Source of the DNA: Burkholderia sp. Leaf177 | Lineage (GTDB): Bacteria > Pseudomonadota > Gammaproteobacteria > Burkholderiales > Burkholderiaceae | DNA length: 64,000 bases | Direction of reading: 5' to 3' | Assembly (NCBI RefSeq): GCF_001424345.1 | Contig: NZ_LMPF01000003.1 | Coordinates: forward strand, 53,017 to 117,016 | In this document: one piece after another, positions 16,945 through 26,542 of the stretch | Numbering within the stretch: the stretch's first letter is position 1 | Layout of the letters: every line of letters begins with the position of its first letter | Notes under the pieces: model-generated | What the model was told of the DNA's origin: nothing | Databases searched by the model: none | What the model saw: only the letters and a program-made list of their open reading frames with translations | Program-made: the position numbers and the translations under genes

Positions 16945-18258
16945 CTATTCCACCCGGTGGGCGCCGAACCACGTGGCGGCATCGAACTGCAACTGGGCGA
17001 GCACGGACGGGCTCAGCACCGCGAATTCGGCGTCCGAGCCAATGCTCGAATCCAGCTCCGGCGCGTCGCCCCGTTCCGCGGCCTGTGAAATCCGCAACAA
17101 CGCGCCGAGCGGCCCGCTGCCTTCCACGATCGCGTCGCAAATCTCTTTCGACAACTTCAACAACTGCATGATTTCGACAGGCGGCAAGTCCACGACCACA
17201 TGGACGAGTGAAAAGATGCCGGTCATGAAGGCGGCATCGGCGAATCCTTCATCCGATGGCCGCAACGCGCGCGCCGCCAGTTCCATGAAGCGTGCGCGCG
17301 TGCCGACGAGCTGCACGAGCGGGTCGGAGCGCCAAGGCAGATGGCGGCCATCGGCATAAAGCAGCAACTGGGTCCAGCGCGATATCTGCCGTGTGCCGGT
17401 CGCCGCGATGGCCTCGCGCAGCGACGAAACCGGCCGCGCCAGCTTGAACGCACTCGAATTGGCGAGGCGCAGCAACTGCACCACCACGTTCGGATTGAGC
17501 TTCAGTTCGGCTTCGAGTTCCGCAATGCCGGGTTCACCGGAAAGCAGGCCCAGCAATCGCAATAGCGCAGTGCGCGACGGGTTCGAGCGGCGCGTCACGA
17601 GCACTTGCGGGCGCGCGAAGAAATAGCCCTGGAAGAGGTCGAAGCCGAGTCTGCTGGCTTCGTTGAAGTCCTGGTGGGTTTCGATCTTTTCGGCGATCAG
17701 AGTTTTGCCATGACGTTTGAGCGTGGCGGCGAGTTCCGGAATATGCGCGCGGTCGGCCGTCAGAAAGTCGATCTTCACGTAGTCGACGTAAGGCAACGCT
17801 TCGTGCAGCGGTTCGGTGAGCGCAACGACGTCATCGAGTGCGAATTGAAAGCCGGCCGCCCGCAACTGCTCGCAGCGCTTGAAGAGCTTTGCGTCGAAGG
17901 TAACCGTTTCAAGGATCTCGAGCACGAAGCGATCGGGCGGCATGATGTGGACGATGTCATCGAACAACAAGTCGCGATTCATGTTCACGAAGCCGCGATG
18001 ATCGCCGAGCACGGCTGACAAACCGATCTCGCCTACCGTTCGCGCCACGACATGGGCGGTAGCCTGGACATCGTCGAAAATCCGCGCGCGATTGTCGGGG
18101 CTGTCGCGAAAGAGCAACTCGTAGGCGTGCAGCGCGCCCTTGCGGTCGATGATCGGCTGCCGGCCCAGATAAACACTTTCCGGTTCCCGGATGGCCGACG
18201 GATCAGCGGACACGTCGATGGAATCGCCTGGCGATGAAGTGGGATCAACCGGGGGCAT
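16945..18258 (-). CDS. EAL-HDOD signalling protein (YuxH type)
   Basis: A 437-residue cytoplasmic protein with an N-terminal EAL-like domain (about 27-230) and a C-terminal HDOD domain (about 235-430). The EAL motif is replaced by ELL (AYELLFR), and the metal-binding acidic pairs are only partly kept (VKIDFL, ALDDV), so c-di-GMP hydrolysis is doubtful; binding is still possible. The HDOD part has VVVQLLRLANSSAFKL and the typical helical bundle without HD-GYP residues. Proteins of this layout regulate motility or stress responses. It faces away from a GGDEF-EAL gene and lies close to another HDOD gene. Confidence 0.85.
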   Translation of the reverse strand: MPPVDPTSSPGDSIDVSADPSAIREPESVYLGRQPIIDRKGALHAYELLFRDSPDNRARIFDDVQATAHVVARTVGEIGLSAVLGDHRGFVNMNRDLLFDDIVHIMPPDRFVLEILETVTFDAKLFKRCEQLRAAGFQFALDDVVALTEPLHEALPYVDYVKIDFLTADRAHIPELAATLKRHGKTLIAEKIETHQDFNEASRLGFDLFQGYFFARPQVLVTRRSNPSRTALLRLLGLLSGEPGIAELEAELKLNPNVVVQLLRLANSSAFKLARPVSSLREAIAATGTRQISRWTQLLLYADGRHLPWRSDPLVQLVGTRARFMELAARALRPSDEGFADAAFMTGIFSLVHVVVDLPPVEIMQLLKLSKEICDAIVEGSGPLGALLRISQAAERGDAPELDSSIGSDAEFAVLSPSVLAQLQFDAATWFGAHRVE

Positions 18259-18821
18259 TGATCGGCCCGATGGCTACAGCCCTTCCAACTTGCTCGGCTT
18301 CACGCACCCGGCACGCCGGAAGCCGACGCAGCGCAATGCTGGCGGTGGCGGCGTCCGGACTCTGGTCCGGCTGTGACAATCGGCTTGGAGACACGGTCAT
18401 GGCGTACGGCAAATGGAACGATAACAACTCGATAACAGTGGAAACCAATGACAAGCGATGAATCAGGCTAAAGCATGCGGACCATCGTTGGAAAGATTTT
18501 GCAGCTTCTTCCCGCAGCGAATCCCGCCTGCCCGCTCACCTTCCTTCATCGCACTCTACCGCAAATCGGGATGGCGACAAATTGCGTGGAAACCCGCCGC
18601 GCTGAGGGCTTGGGGCGCGCGGCCATTCTTCTAAAGAATTCGGCGATGTAACCGTTAACTTGCAAAGAACAGGTCCGAGTCGCGGCCGCTGGATTGCCCG
18701 GCAGCCTTTGCGTCAGCATCGCCGGCAATTCTCCAGCACTTCGATGCGGCGCGCTCCGGACCGCGCGCGCCGTGTTCCTTCAAGGCCCAGCACGCGTTCA
18801 GACAGGCCAAACCCACACAAC
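18259..18821. other. divergent intergenic region, no gene seen
   Basis: About 560 bases between two divergently transcribed c-di-GMP-type genes. I see no convincing coding frame, RNA gene or hairpin with a T-run. Frame-open stretches on the plus strand continue into the GGDEF-EAL gene but are Arg-rich with no recognisable motif, which I read as untranslated leader. Promoters for both genes should be here. Confidence 0.5.
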
Positions 18822-20774
18822 ATGCAAGTAAAACGGACCCGCGCTCAGCGCTTCAATGCATGGCTCGCCTTCGCAGCCCAGACTCGCGCTACCGTGCGCC
18901 GGGCTGCCGCGACGCTGGTCGCCAATGCGCAGGCCAGTTGCAACGCCAAGCTCGCTACCATCGACGCACCAGCCGCCGGCGTGAAATCGTATGCACCGGT
19001 TTCGTCCCATGCGGCACGGCTCGTCCAGATTTCGTCCGCGCGTGGCGAACCAATTCACGCAGCCGCCGCGATCGATGCGCCCAGCAAGCCTTCGTCAAGC
19101 GCGGCAAACGAAGCCACGCTCGCTGCCGTCGACTTCATCGCGCACGTGGATGCGTCGCTGCAGATCAAGTACGTGTCGGAACGAAGCGTCGAGTTCCTCG
19201 GCTATCACCGCGACTATCTGAGCTCGCTAACGCTGCATGAACTGGTGCCATCGGAAGAGATGGATGAACTCGATGCCCTCGTCGCCCGCGCCCGCCAAAG
19301 CGGCCAGCAGGAAGCGACGACGCTGCATCTGCTGAAGTCGCTGACCACGCCGATCCTCGTGGAGCTGCGAATGCTTTCGACGCCCGAAGCCGGCTTTGCC
19401 GTCGCCGCGTTCGAAGTCTCGCACTGGCGCGAAACCGAAGCGGCGTTGCGCCACGCGCTCAATCACGATCCGCTCACGGGCCTGGAAAACCTGACGGCCT
19501 TGCAAGCAGCACTCGATGCCGCCCAGGCCGAAGCCGTTCACACGCGAACGCACGCGGCCCTGCTGCGCGTGGATATCGACGATTTCCAGCGCATCAACCG
19601 CGCGCTCGGTTACGACGCCGGCGACGACATGCTGCGCGAAACCGCGCGCCGGCTGCAGCATGCGGCTCGCGCGGGCGAACGCGTGGCACGTGTATCGAGC
19701 GATGAATTCGCCGTATTGATGACGGCGGGCACGGCCGACGAAGCGATTGCGGCCGCCGAAGACCTCGGGCGCCGCTGCTTGAGCGCGGTGGCGCAGCCGT
19801 ATAAATATCGTGGGCAACATACGCATTTGTCGGCGAGTATCGGCGCGGCTATCTTCCCCGACGCTGTGGAACATACCGGCAGCAGCCTGTTGCGCATGGC
19901 CGATCACGCGCTCGCGCAGGCCAAGGGTTCGGGCGGCAATATCGTCGTGTTCCATGCGCCCGATAACGATCCGCGCGACGCCGAGCGGCTGAACCTGGAA
20001 GCCGATCTTTACGAGGGCGTGCGCAACGGCGAATTTGCGCTGCATTTCCAGCCGATCACAGAAAGCCGCCACGGCGGCGTGGTCGGTGTCGAAGCGCTGA
20101 TCCGCTGGCAGCATCCGGTGCACGGCCTGGTTCCTCCGGCGGCTTTTATCTCGCTGGCGGAATCGATTGGCCTGATCAACTATCTTGGCAACTGGGTGCT
20201 GAAAGCCGCGTGCATGCAACTGGTGCAATGGGACAAGGACGGAATCGCGCTGGATTACGTGTCGGTGAACGTCTCGCCGCAGCAATTCCGCGACAAGCGC
20301 TTTACGCAAAACGTAAAGGACGCGCTCGAACTGACGGGTCTGAATCCGCGCCGGCTGGTCTTCGAAATCACCGAAAGCCTGCTGATGCACGATCCCGAAG
20401 AAGCCACGCTGCTGCTGGAAACGCTGGCGGCGCTCGGCATCCACTTTGCCGTCGATGATTTCGGCACCGGTTATTCGAGCCTTTCCTATCTGCAGCGCTT
20501 CCCGCTTTCGAAGTTGAAGATAGACCGGAGCTTTATCGAAAACTTGCTGACATCGCGCAATAACCGGGCGATCGTCACTGCCGTGGTGGGCCTGGCCAAA
20601 TCTCTCGGGCTGGAACTGGTCGCGGAAGGCGTGGAGACGCAAGACCAGCGGAATCTGCTAATCGAGATGGGCTGTGATCAAATACAGGGCTGGCTGATCA
20701 GCAAGGCGCTTCCCGCGACGGAACTGAAGCGTTGCTTTGAGGATAAAACGCTCTTTCTCCAGGCGTCTTTATAA
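18822..20774 (+). CDS. PAS-GGDEF-EAL protein, probable c-di-GMP phosphodiesterase
   Basis: About 650 residues. The N-terminus (to about 100) is Ala-rich and unassigned; a PAS-like sensor follows (VDFIAHVDASLQIKYVSERS). The GGDEF domain (about 215-380) starts at HDPLTGLENL but its active site reads SSDEF instead of GGDEF, so cyclase activity is probably lost. The EAL domain (about 395-640) is intact: VEALIRW, VSVNVSPQQ, FEITESLL, DDFGTGYSSL, KIDRSF, GLAKSL and AEGVET. It should hydrolyse c-di-GMP, with the degenerate GGDEF possibly binding GTP as a regulator. The start is uncertain; this ATG lacks a strong ribosome-binding site, and the frame is open further upstream. Confidence 0.85.
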   Translation: MQVKRTRAQRFNAWLAFAAQTRATVRRAAATLVANAQASCNAKLATIDAPAAGVKSYAPVSSHAARLVQISSARGEPIHAAAAIDAPSKPSSSAANEATLAAVDFIAHVDASLQIKYVSERSVEFLGYHRDYLSSLTLHELVPSEEMDELDALVARARQSGQQEATTLHLLKSLTTPILVELRMLSTPEAGFAVAAFEVSHWRETEAALRHALNHDPLTGLENLTALQAALDAAQAEAVHTRTHAALLRVDIDDFQRINRALGYDAGDDMLRETARRLQHAARAGERVARVSSDEFAVLMTAGTADEAIAAAEDLGRRCLSAVAQPYKYRGQHTHLSASIGAAIFPDAVEHTGSSLLRMADHALAQAKGSGGNIVVFHAPDNDPRDAERLNLEADLYEGVRNGEFALHFQPITESRHGGVVGVEALIRWQHPVHGLVPPAAFISLAESIGLINYLGNWVLKAACMQLVQWDKDGIALDYVSVNVSPQQFRDKRFTQNVKDALELTGLNPRRLVFEITESLLMHDPEEATLLLETLAALGIHFAVDDFGTGYSSLSYLQRFPLSKLKIDRSFIENLLTSRNNRAIVTAVVGLAKSLGLELVAEGVETQDQRNLLIEMGCDQIQGWLISKALPATELKRCFEDKTLFLQASL

Positions 20775-21012
20775 GATACCTTCACGATTTGTGACATGTC
20801 TCGCGTCTGCCTTAAAGCTTGTGTGCTGTTACGCCGTTATAAAGCGTAGACACACGGATTCAAGACTTGCACATGGGACTTAAGCACGTTTTTATCCGCG
20901 CATTACACCTCGGCTGAGTCGAATGCGCGTTGCCGGCCTGAACGCCGCAACGCGCCGAACCCAAGCTGCTCAGCCAACCGGACTGGAACCTGCAAGGCAA
21001 CACACCAATCGC

Positions 21013-22488
21013 ATGGCAAGCAATACCAAAGCCGAATTACTGGACAAACTGTGGGCGCGCATGAGCGAGCGCGGGGATTTCCCCATGCTTTCGCAAGCAT
21101 TGCGAACCACGGTATCCGCCATGAGCGACGACGACCTGGACTTCACTGCCCTCGTCCAGGTCGTTCTGTCTGACTTCGGCCTCACGCAGAAGGTGCTGCG
21201 GCTCGCCAATTCCGCGATGTACATCTCGTTCGGCGGCAACATCACGACCGTCACGCGCGCGCTGATGGTGCTCGGCATGGACGCGGTCGGCCATCTCGTG
21301 GTCGGGCTCAAGCTCGTCGATCATTTTCATCACAGCGCGCCGCGCCGTATCGACGCCAAGCTCGAACTGAATCGCACGCTGCTTTCCGGCGCGGTCGCGC
21401 GGCAAGTGACCGAGCGCAGCGAATTCCGGGCATCGGAAGAAGCGGTGGTCTGTACGTTGATGCGGCAGATCGGCAAGCTGCTCGTGGCGTTTTATCTCGA
21501 GACCGAATGGGATCAGTTGCGCCGCAAGGCCGCCGCCGAAGACATCAGCGACAGCATTGCGTGCGGTGCGCTTCTGGGCGTCACGTTCGAGGAGATCGGC
21601 ATCGAGGCGGCGGACCGCTGGCGTTTGCCGGAGACCATCCGCACAGGCATGCTGACACGCGATCCGCTCGCGCCCATCGATGAAAAAACGCCGCGCCATG
21701 TGCGCTGGCTCCAAGCGGTCACCAACTATTCCACCGAAGTCGCCGATGCGCTCACGGCACTTCATGTCGATGAAGCTCATCGCGAGAGTTCGCTGATCGA
21801 TATTGCCAACCGCTATAGCCGCGCACTTTCGACCGACGCGGCAACGCTCGCCGAAATGAGCCTGGCGCTCGCAAACGAAGACTCGAATGATGGCGTGATG
21901 CGCGAGATCGTGGAGTTGCGCGCGGACGCCGATGCCATCGCGCGCGCGGGGTTATCGGCGGAAGCGCGGATCGCAGCGAGCCTTGACGACTTGCGCTCGC
22001 TGCCATCGAAAAACGCGTTGGCGCCCGTGCTCGCGCTCGCGTCCGAAGCCGTGCTCGCCGGGCTTTCGTTCTCGCGCACTGTCGTGTTCGTGCGTCAGGC
22101 CAACGAGGAATTCCAGGCGCGGCTCGGACTCGGTCCGGGCGTGGAATCGCTGCTGCCATCGCTGACATTTCCGGCCGCGTTCCAGCCGGACGTGTTCCAT
22201 CTGGCTATCTCGAATCCGGTAGGGATTTTTATCGAAAATGCGCGTGATCCGCGTATCGATGCACGTCTGCCACGCTGGTTCAAGTCGTGTTTCGGCGACG
22301 CTCACGCGTTCGTTCTCTTGCCGGTGAAAGCGAATGGAACGACGGTGGCGATGCTTTATGGCGACTGGACCCAGGCGCAACACGTGCGCAAGATCACCTC
22401 GATGGAAATGTCCGCGCTCAACGATCTGATGCGGGAATTGAGCCGTTTTTTTAGTAACGCCGACTGGAAGGAAATGGAACTGATCTAG
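21013..22488 (+). CDS. HDOD domain protein with C-terminal GAF-like region
   Basis: About 491 residues. HDOD covers about 15-220: FPMLSQALRTTVSAM, VLSDFGLTQKVLRLANSAMY and GMDAVGHLVVGLKLVDHF are typical of this regulatory helical domain. From about residue 335 a GAF-like fold is suggested (a RTVVFVRQANEEFQARLGLGPG strand-helix pattern, later AFVLLPVKANGTTVAMLYGDW). It probably acts as an output or adaptor in signalling. Another ATG 90 bases upstream is in frame, but its extra residues are Arg/Gln-rich and unlike HDOD starts. Together with the two preceding genes it makes a signalling cluster. Confidence 0.8.
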   Translation: MASNTKAELLDKLWARMSERGDFPMLSQALRTTVSAMSDDDLDFTALVQVVLSDFGLTQKVLRLANSAMYISFGGNITTVTRALMVLGMDAVGHLVVGLKLVDHFHHSAPRRIDAKLELNRTLLSGAVARQVTERSEFRASEEAVVCTLMRQIGKLLVAFYLETEWDQLRRKAAAEDISDSIACGALLGVTFEEIGIEAADRWRLPETIRTGMLTRDPLAPIDEKTPRHVRWLQAVTNYSTEVADALTALHVDEAHRESSLIDIANRYSRALSTDAATLAEMSLALANEDSNDGVMREIVELRADADAIARAGLSAEARIAASLDDLRSLPSKNALAPVLALASEAVLAGLSFSRTVVFVRQANEEFQARLGLGPGVESLLPSLTFPAAFQPDVFHLAISNPVGIFIENARDPRIDARLPRWFKSCFGDAHAFVLLPVKANGTTVAMLYGDWTQAQHVRKITSMEMSALNDLMRELSRFFSNADWKEMELI

Positions 22489-22546
22489 TCGGCGCGCTCA
22501 AGTGCAATGTAGTACTTGAAGCTCGCAGTCTAGATATTCCATGGAG

Positions 22547-22999
22547 TTATTCGCGCCAGAGAATAGCCACCGCCTGATCGCCGTACTCCACGATATAACC
22601 TCCATTCTCGCGCTGCCATTCGCGTCCTTCTCCAGCGCTCGCAAACCAGATTTTTTCGTAATCGCCGAAAGCGCCGGCATCGAAGCGGTATCGGTCGATG
22701 ACAGACGGCGCTTGCGTATCGATCACGGCCTTACATGCGTCCCAGCCGAAATGTCCAAGCTCGACGGCGAGCATATTTAGCACGTGCTTGAGCTGGATTT
22801 CCGCGCGGGTTTCGTGCAATTGCGCGAGCGTGGCGTCGCCGCGCATCACGCCGGCCGCGAGCAAACGCCGAAGCACGGGCATCGCCGCGCTCGTGCTTTC
22901 TGCGCGCGCGAGACGAAGCAGCCGGCGCGCGTGGCGTCGAAGGAACTCGGTGTTGGTTGAAACAGAATGGGTAGTGCGAGGTACGGATGTTGACCACAT
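22547..22999 (-). CDS. hypothetical protein
   Basis: A 150-residue protein that I do not recognise. The ATG has a strong AAGGAG 7 bases upstream, which supports it as a real gene. The N-terminal half is Arg/Leu-rich and helical (TEFLRRHARRLLRLARA), followed by LQLKH-like IQLKHVLNMLAVELGHFGWDACK and a C-terminal Gly/Tyr/Trp-rich part (RYRFDAGAFGDYEKIWFASAGEG). There is no signal peptide or membrane span. It is convergent with the HDOD gene and lies downstream of a chemoreceptor gene on the same strand, with about 190 bases in between. Confidence 0.65.
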   Translation of the reverse strand: MWSTSVPRTTHSVSTNTEFLRRHARRLLRLARAESTSAAMPVLRRLLAAGVMRGDATLAQLHETRAEIQLKHVLNMLAVELGHFGWDACKAVIDTQAPSVIDRYRFDAGAFGDYEKIWFASAGEGREWQRENGGYIVEYGDQAVAILWRE

Positions 23000-23189
23000 G
23001 ACGTTTCTCCTTAATGCGCCGTTCTCGCTGCGGCTAAAGGTTCAACGTTGCGGTTTATCCGGATGAAGAGATAACGCGTGGCAGGTGCTTTCACTTTCGC
23101 GAGACCGGGCGCCCTGCCGCGCCCGTCGCGAATTCTAGAACGAAGGTCTGCTTTGCCGCAAGCCTTCGTTTTCCGAACACAGCGTTACA

Positions 23190-24842
23190 TCACTTCAACT
23201 GAAACTTTCCGACCAGTTGTTTCAAGGCGTGCGCCTGGTCATCGAGCGATTGCGCAGCGGCCGCCGCTTGTTCCACGAGCGCCGCGTTTTGCTGCGTGCC
23301 GGCGTCCATCTGCGTGACGGCATGATTGATCTCTTCAATGCCGCTGCTTTGTTCCGCCGATGCCGCCGATATCTCACCCATGATGTCCGTCACGCGCTTC
23401 ACTGCACGCACGACTTCGTCCATGGTCGCGCCGGCTTCGTGCGCGAACGTGGAACCATCGGAAACACGCGAAACCGATGTATGGATCAAGCCCTTGATCT
23501 CTTTCGCCGCCGCCGATGAACGTTGCGCAAGACTTCGCACCTCGCCTGCAACGACCGCAAAACCACGCCCTTCTTCGCCGGCCCGCGCCGCTTCCACGGC
23601 CGCGTTGAGCGCCAGAATGTTGGTCTGGAACGCAATCCCCTCGATCACACCAATGATGTCGCCAATGCTCTTCGCGCTGGCGTTGATCTGCTCCATGGTC
23701 GCGACCACGCGGCCGACGACTTCGCCGCCCTTCTCCGCGATCTCCGACGCGTTGTGCGCGAGCGAACTCGCCTGCTTCGCGTTCTCGGCGTTCTGACGCA
23801 CGGTCGATGTCAGCTGCTCCATGCTCGACGCGGTCTTCTCAAGCGCAACCGCCTGCTGTTCCGTACGCTGCGACAAGTCCACATTGCCTTGCGAGATTTC
23901 GCCCGACGCCGATGCAATCGCTTCCGCGCTCGCCGCGATCTCGCCGACCGTCGTCGATAAACCCGATTGCATGCCCGAAAGCGCGTAGAGCATGCTGGTG
24001 TTATCGCGTTTGGCAATGGTGATTCGGTTCGACAGGTCGCCCGCGGCGATGCGGCTGGCGATCTGCGTTGCGTAGACGGGTTCGCCGCCGAGTTGCCGGG
24101 CAAGCCGCCGCACAACCCATTCGGCGACGAAAAATGCCAGTACGATCATCGCCAGCGTCAACACCGCGACCATCACGAACGACGCGTGATAGATGGACGA
24201 AGCGGTATCGATGGTCGCTTTCGCCGCCGCGCCGCGCTGCTCGATCAGCACATTCACGAGCTTCTCCAGCTTGCCGGTCGCCACCAGCAACGACACATCC
24301 TGCATGCCGACTTGCCAGTTCATCTGAGACAAATCGAGCGGCTGCTCTTTCATGAGCTTGACGAACGCGCGCAGGTCGTTGCTCCACGCGCCCACGGCCT
24401 TGGCCAGTTGCTTCTGCTCGCCGGTTGGATCGGCGAAACTTTGCAGCTGGGTTTGATCGCGGCCAATGTCCGCCAACGCGTGTTCAATGTCCGTGCCGAG
24501 TTCGTCGCGCTCCTTTGCCGTCGTCGCGGTCAGCAGCATTTTTTGCGAGCGGCTTGCGCGCAACATTGCGGCGCGGAGTTCCTCGGCGGCACGGCTCGCC
24601 ACGTATCCCTCGCGATAAATCGAATCCGTCGAGCCGTTGAGACGGCTGATTTGCGTCAATGCGATCACGCCGATAACCAGCGTCCCGATCAACAGCAACG
24701 CAAACGCGAGCCGCAGCGATGCTTTCACGGACAGCGAACGGCGGCTGGTCCCGTTGACCTGATGCTTCGAGTTTTTGCCGGCCGCATCGGCCTCGGGGAT
24801 AAAGCCGGCGCCGGGGTTGCCACGCAGCGAGAACAATTTCAT
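23190..24842 (-). CDS. methyl-accepting chemotaxis protein
   Basis: About 550 residues with the Tsr-like layout: a first helix near residues 43-65 ([20 protein letters not shown]), a periplasmic four-helix-bundle sensor of about 150 residues, a second helix near 215 ([21 protein letters not shown]), a HAMP linker, and the signalling hairpin with [20 protein letters not shown] followed by [19 protein letters not shown]. It lacks the C-terminal NWETF-type tether pentapeptide (it ends KFQLK). It should pass ligand information to CheA/CheW. An alternative ATG lies 27 bases upstream. It is an isolated gene, not part of a che operon. Confidence 0.92.
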   Translation of the reverse strand: MKLFSLRGNPGAGFIPEADAAGKNSKHQVNGTSRRSLSVKASLRLAFALLLIGTLVIGVIALTQISRLNGSTDSIYREGYVASRAAEELRAAMLRASRSQKMLLTATTAKERDELGTDIEHALADIGRDQTQLQSFADPTGEQKQLAKAVGAWSNDLRAFVKLMKEQPLDLSQMNWQVGMQDVSLLVATGKLEKLVNVLIEQRGAAAKATIDTASSIYHASFVMVAVLTLAMIVLAFFVAEWVVRRLARQLGGEPVYATQIASRIAAGDLSNRITIAKRDNTSMLYALSGMQSGLSTTVGEIAASAEAIASASGEISQGNVDLSQRTEQQAVALEKTASSMEQLTSTVRQNAENAKQASSLAHNASEIAEKGGEVVGRVVATMEQINASAKSIGDIIGVIEGIAFQTNILALNAAVEAARAGEEGRGFAVVAGEVRSLAQRSSAAAKEIKGLIHTSVSRVSDGSTFAHEAGATMDEVVRAVKRVTDIMGEISAASAEQSSGIEEINHAVTQMDAGTQQNAALVEQAAAAAQSLDDQAHALKQLVGKFQLK

Positions 24843-25021
24843 CGATTGAATCCCAAGTTTGATTGGCATCGCGCGAGGGCCGCCTTTTGAGCGGCGAGCG
24901 CAAGTACATCAATGGTCTACGGCGGGATCCGGCAGTTCTTTAGGAAAGTTTTCAGCGGTTGTTGCAAAGCAGGGTTTGATGACCAAAACGCATGGAAAAC
25001 CCGGAGAAGGCGCACTTTCAA

Positions 25022-25052
25022 TGTCCGGTTTGCGACAAAACTTGGCCGGACA
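25022..25052. repeat. inverted repeat upstream of the MFS gene
   Basis: TGTCCGG and CCGGACA are perfect 7-base arms separated by 17 bases, about 100 bases before the MFS start, in the roughly 300-base gap between the chemoreceptor and the transporter. It could be an operator for a regulator encoded elsewhere, or chance. Nothing else is recognisable in that gap. Confidence 0.35.
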
Positions 25053-25149
25053 ATGGTTAGAGGACACCTTAAAATTACCAAAACGGGTTACCTGCTGCCG
25101 GTTCAGGCGGATAACGAATGCAACGCGAGACTTCTTCAGCCCTTTTCCC

Positions 25150-26403
25150 ATGCAGACGAGTATCGATAAAAACGCGCTTGGCGCCGCACCGTCTTTAAGT
25201 TCGGCGAGCGCTTCGATTGCAACCGCTCCGCGCACCGTGTTTTCAGTTTTGGGCGCGATCAGTTTTGCGCATCTGCTCAACGACATGATCCAGTCGCTGA
25301 TCCTTGCCATTTACCCGATGTTCAAAAGCGAGTTTTCCCTCTCGTTCGGGCAGATCGGCCTGATCACGCTGACGTATCAAATCACGGCGTCGTTATTGCA
25401 GCCGCTCGTTGGCCTTTACACCGACAAACATCCAAAACCGTATTCGTTGCCCATTGGCATGGGATTCACGTTGTGCGGCTTGTTACTCATGTCGATGGCA
25501 GGAAGTTTCCCGGTCTTGCTGATAGCAGCGGCGCTCGTGGGATGCGGATCGTCGATATTCCATCCGGAATCGTCGCGCGTGGCACGCATGGCGTCCGGCG
25601 GCCGGCATGGTCTTGCACAGTCCGTGTTTCAGGTCGGCGGCAATGCGGGCAGTTCGCTCGGACCTTTGCTGGCGGCGCTGGTGATCATGCCTCATGGACA
25701 ACGCAGCATTGCCTGGTTTTCAGCGGCCGCGCTGCTCGCGATTTTTGTGCTGTTCAATATCGGACGGTGGTATCAGCGTCATCCTGCCGTGAAGAAAGCG
25801 CGCAACGCCGCCGTGGTGTCCTCATTGCCACGCAACAAGGTGATGATCGCGATGACCGTCCTGATGGTGCTCACGTTCTCGAAGTATTTTTATCTCGCGA
25901 GCATTACGAGCTACTTCACGTTTTATCTGATCAGCAAGTTTCATTTGCCCGTTGAAACGGCGCAGGTTCACCTCTTCTGGTTCCTTGCGGCAGTGGCGGT
26001 CGGCACGATCGTGGGCGGTCCCGTTGGCGACAAGATCGGCCGCAAGGTCGTGATCTGGGTGTCGATCCTGGGCGTGACGCCCTTCACGCTGATGTTGCCA
26101 TTCGCCAACCTGTTCTGGACCGGCGTGCTGTCCGTTGTGATCGGGCTGGTTCTGGCGTCGGCGTTCTCGGCCATCCTGGTTTATGCAACGGAACTGGTGC
26201 CCGGCAAGGTCGGCATGGTCGCGGGCCTGTTCTTCGGCTTCGCGTTCGGCATGGGCGGCATTGGCGCCGCTGTCCTTGGCCATCTGGCTGACGCGACGAG
26301 CATCGACTATGTCTATAAGGTTTGTTCGTTCCTGCCGCTGATTGGAGTCCTGACCATCTTGCTGCCAAATACCCGGGAGAAAAAGGTATCGGCACACGCG
26401 TGA
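25150..26403 (+). CDS. MFS transporter, fosmidomycin resistance (Fsr)-like
   Basis: A 417-residue, twelve-helix antiporter. The first helix region FSVLGAISFAHLLNDMIQSLILAIYP with its His-Leu-Leu-Asn-Asp motif, GLITLTYQITASLLQP, and HPESSRVARMASGGRHGLAQS after helix 5 are the marks of the Fsr subgroup. A second-half motif A-like DKIGRKVVIW is present. Homologues export fosmidomycin and other small molecules. The chosen ATG (MQTSIDK) is the last before the first helix; an upstream open frame has no domain sense. Confidence 0.88.
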   Translation: MQTSIDKNALGAAPSLSSASASIATAPRTVFSVLGAISFAHLLNDMIQSLILAIYPMFKSEFSLSFGQIGLITLTYQITASLLQPLVGLYTDKHPKPYSLPIGMGFTLCGLLLMSMAGSFPVLLIAAALVGCGSSIFHPESSRVARMASGGRHGLAQSVFQVGGNAGSSLGPLLAALVIMPHGQRSIAWFSAAALLAIFVLFNIGRWYQRHPAVKKARNAAVVSSLPRNKVMIAMTVLMVLTFSKYFYLASITSYFTFYLISKFHLPVETAQVHLFWFLAAVAVGTIVGGPVGDKIGRKVVIWVSILGVTPFTLMLPFANLFWTGVLSVVIGLVLASAFSAILVYATELVPGKVGMVAGLFFGFAFGMGGIGAAVLGHLADATSIDYVYKVCSFLPLIGVLTILLPNTREKKVSAHA

Positions 26404-26483
26404 TGCTTCCGATCATGTGAGCAGGACAGGCACACGACCGGCGAAAGCACGACTCTAAAACGAGTTTTCGTTTCGTTGTTCCA

Positions 26484-26523
26484 GCGCCTCTCAAGGTTGT
26501 CACTTGACAACCTCGAGAGGCGC
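26484..26523. promoter_or_regulatory. 40-bp near-perfect palindrome, probable operator
   Basis: Two 19-base arms (26484-26502 and 26505-26523) with a 2-base centre pair at 18 of 19 positions. The core reads AGGTTGTCA-CT-TGACAACCT. The -35 hexamer of the promoter below is inside the right arm, so a dimeric DNA-binding protein sitting here would block transcription. This is what is expected of an autoregulated toxin-antitoxin operon whose antitoxin carries a helix-turn-helix. A terminator role for the MFS gene is less likely, because no T-run follows on either strand. Confidence 0.75.
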
Positions 26524-26532
26524 TTCTACTAT
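26504..26532 (+). promoter_or_regulatory. sigma-70 promoter of the toxin-antitoxin-like pair
   Basis: A perfect -35 TTGACA (26504-26509), a 17-base spacer and a good -10 TACTAT (26527-26532). The predicted start site, about 6-7 bases further, is only some 4 bases before the ATG of the first gene, so that mRNA would be nearly leaderless and the GGAG before the ATG would be outside the transcript. Confidence 0.75.
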
Positions 26533-26542
26533 GGAGCTAAGG

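Noticed and set aside
19227..20642. 471-codon minus-strand frame opposite the GGDEF-EAL gene
   Set aside because: Antisense shadow of a gene with conserved EAL motifs.
26484..26523. The 40-bp palindrome as a terminator for the MFS gene
   Set aside because: No T-run follows the stem on either strand, and the right arm contains the -35 of the next promoter, so an operator is the better reading.
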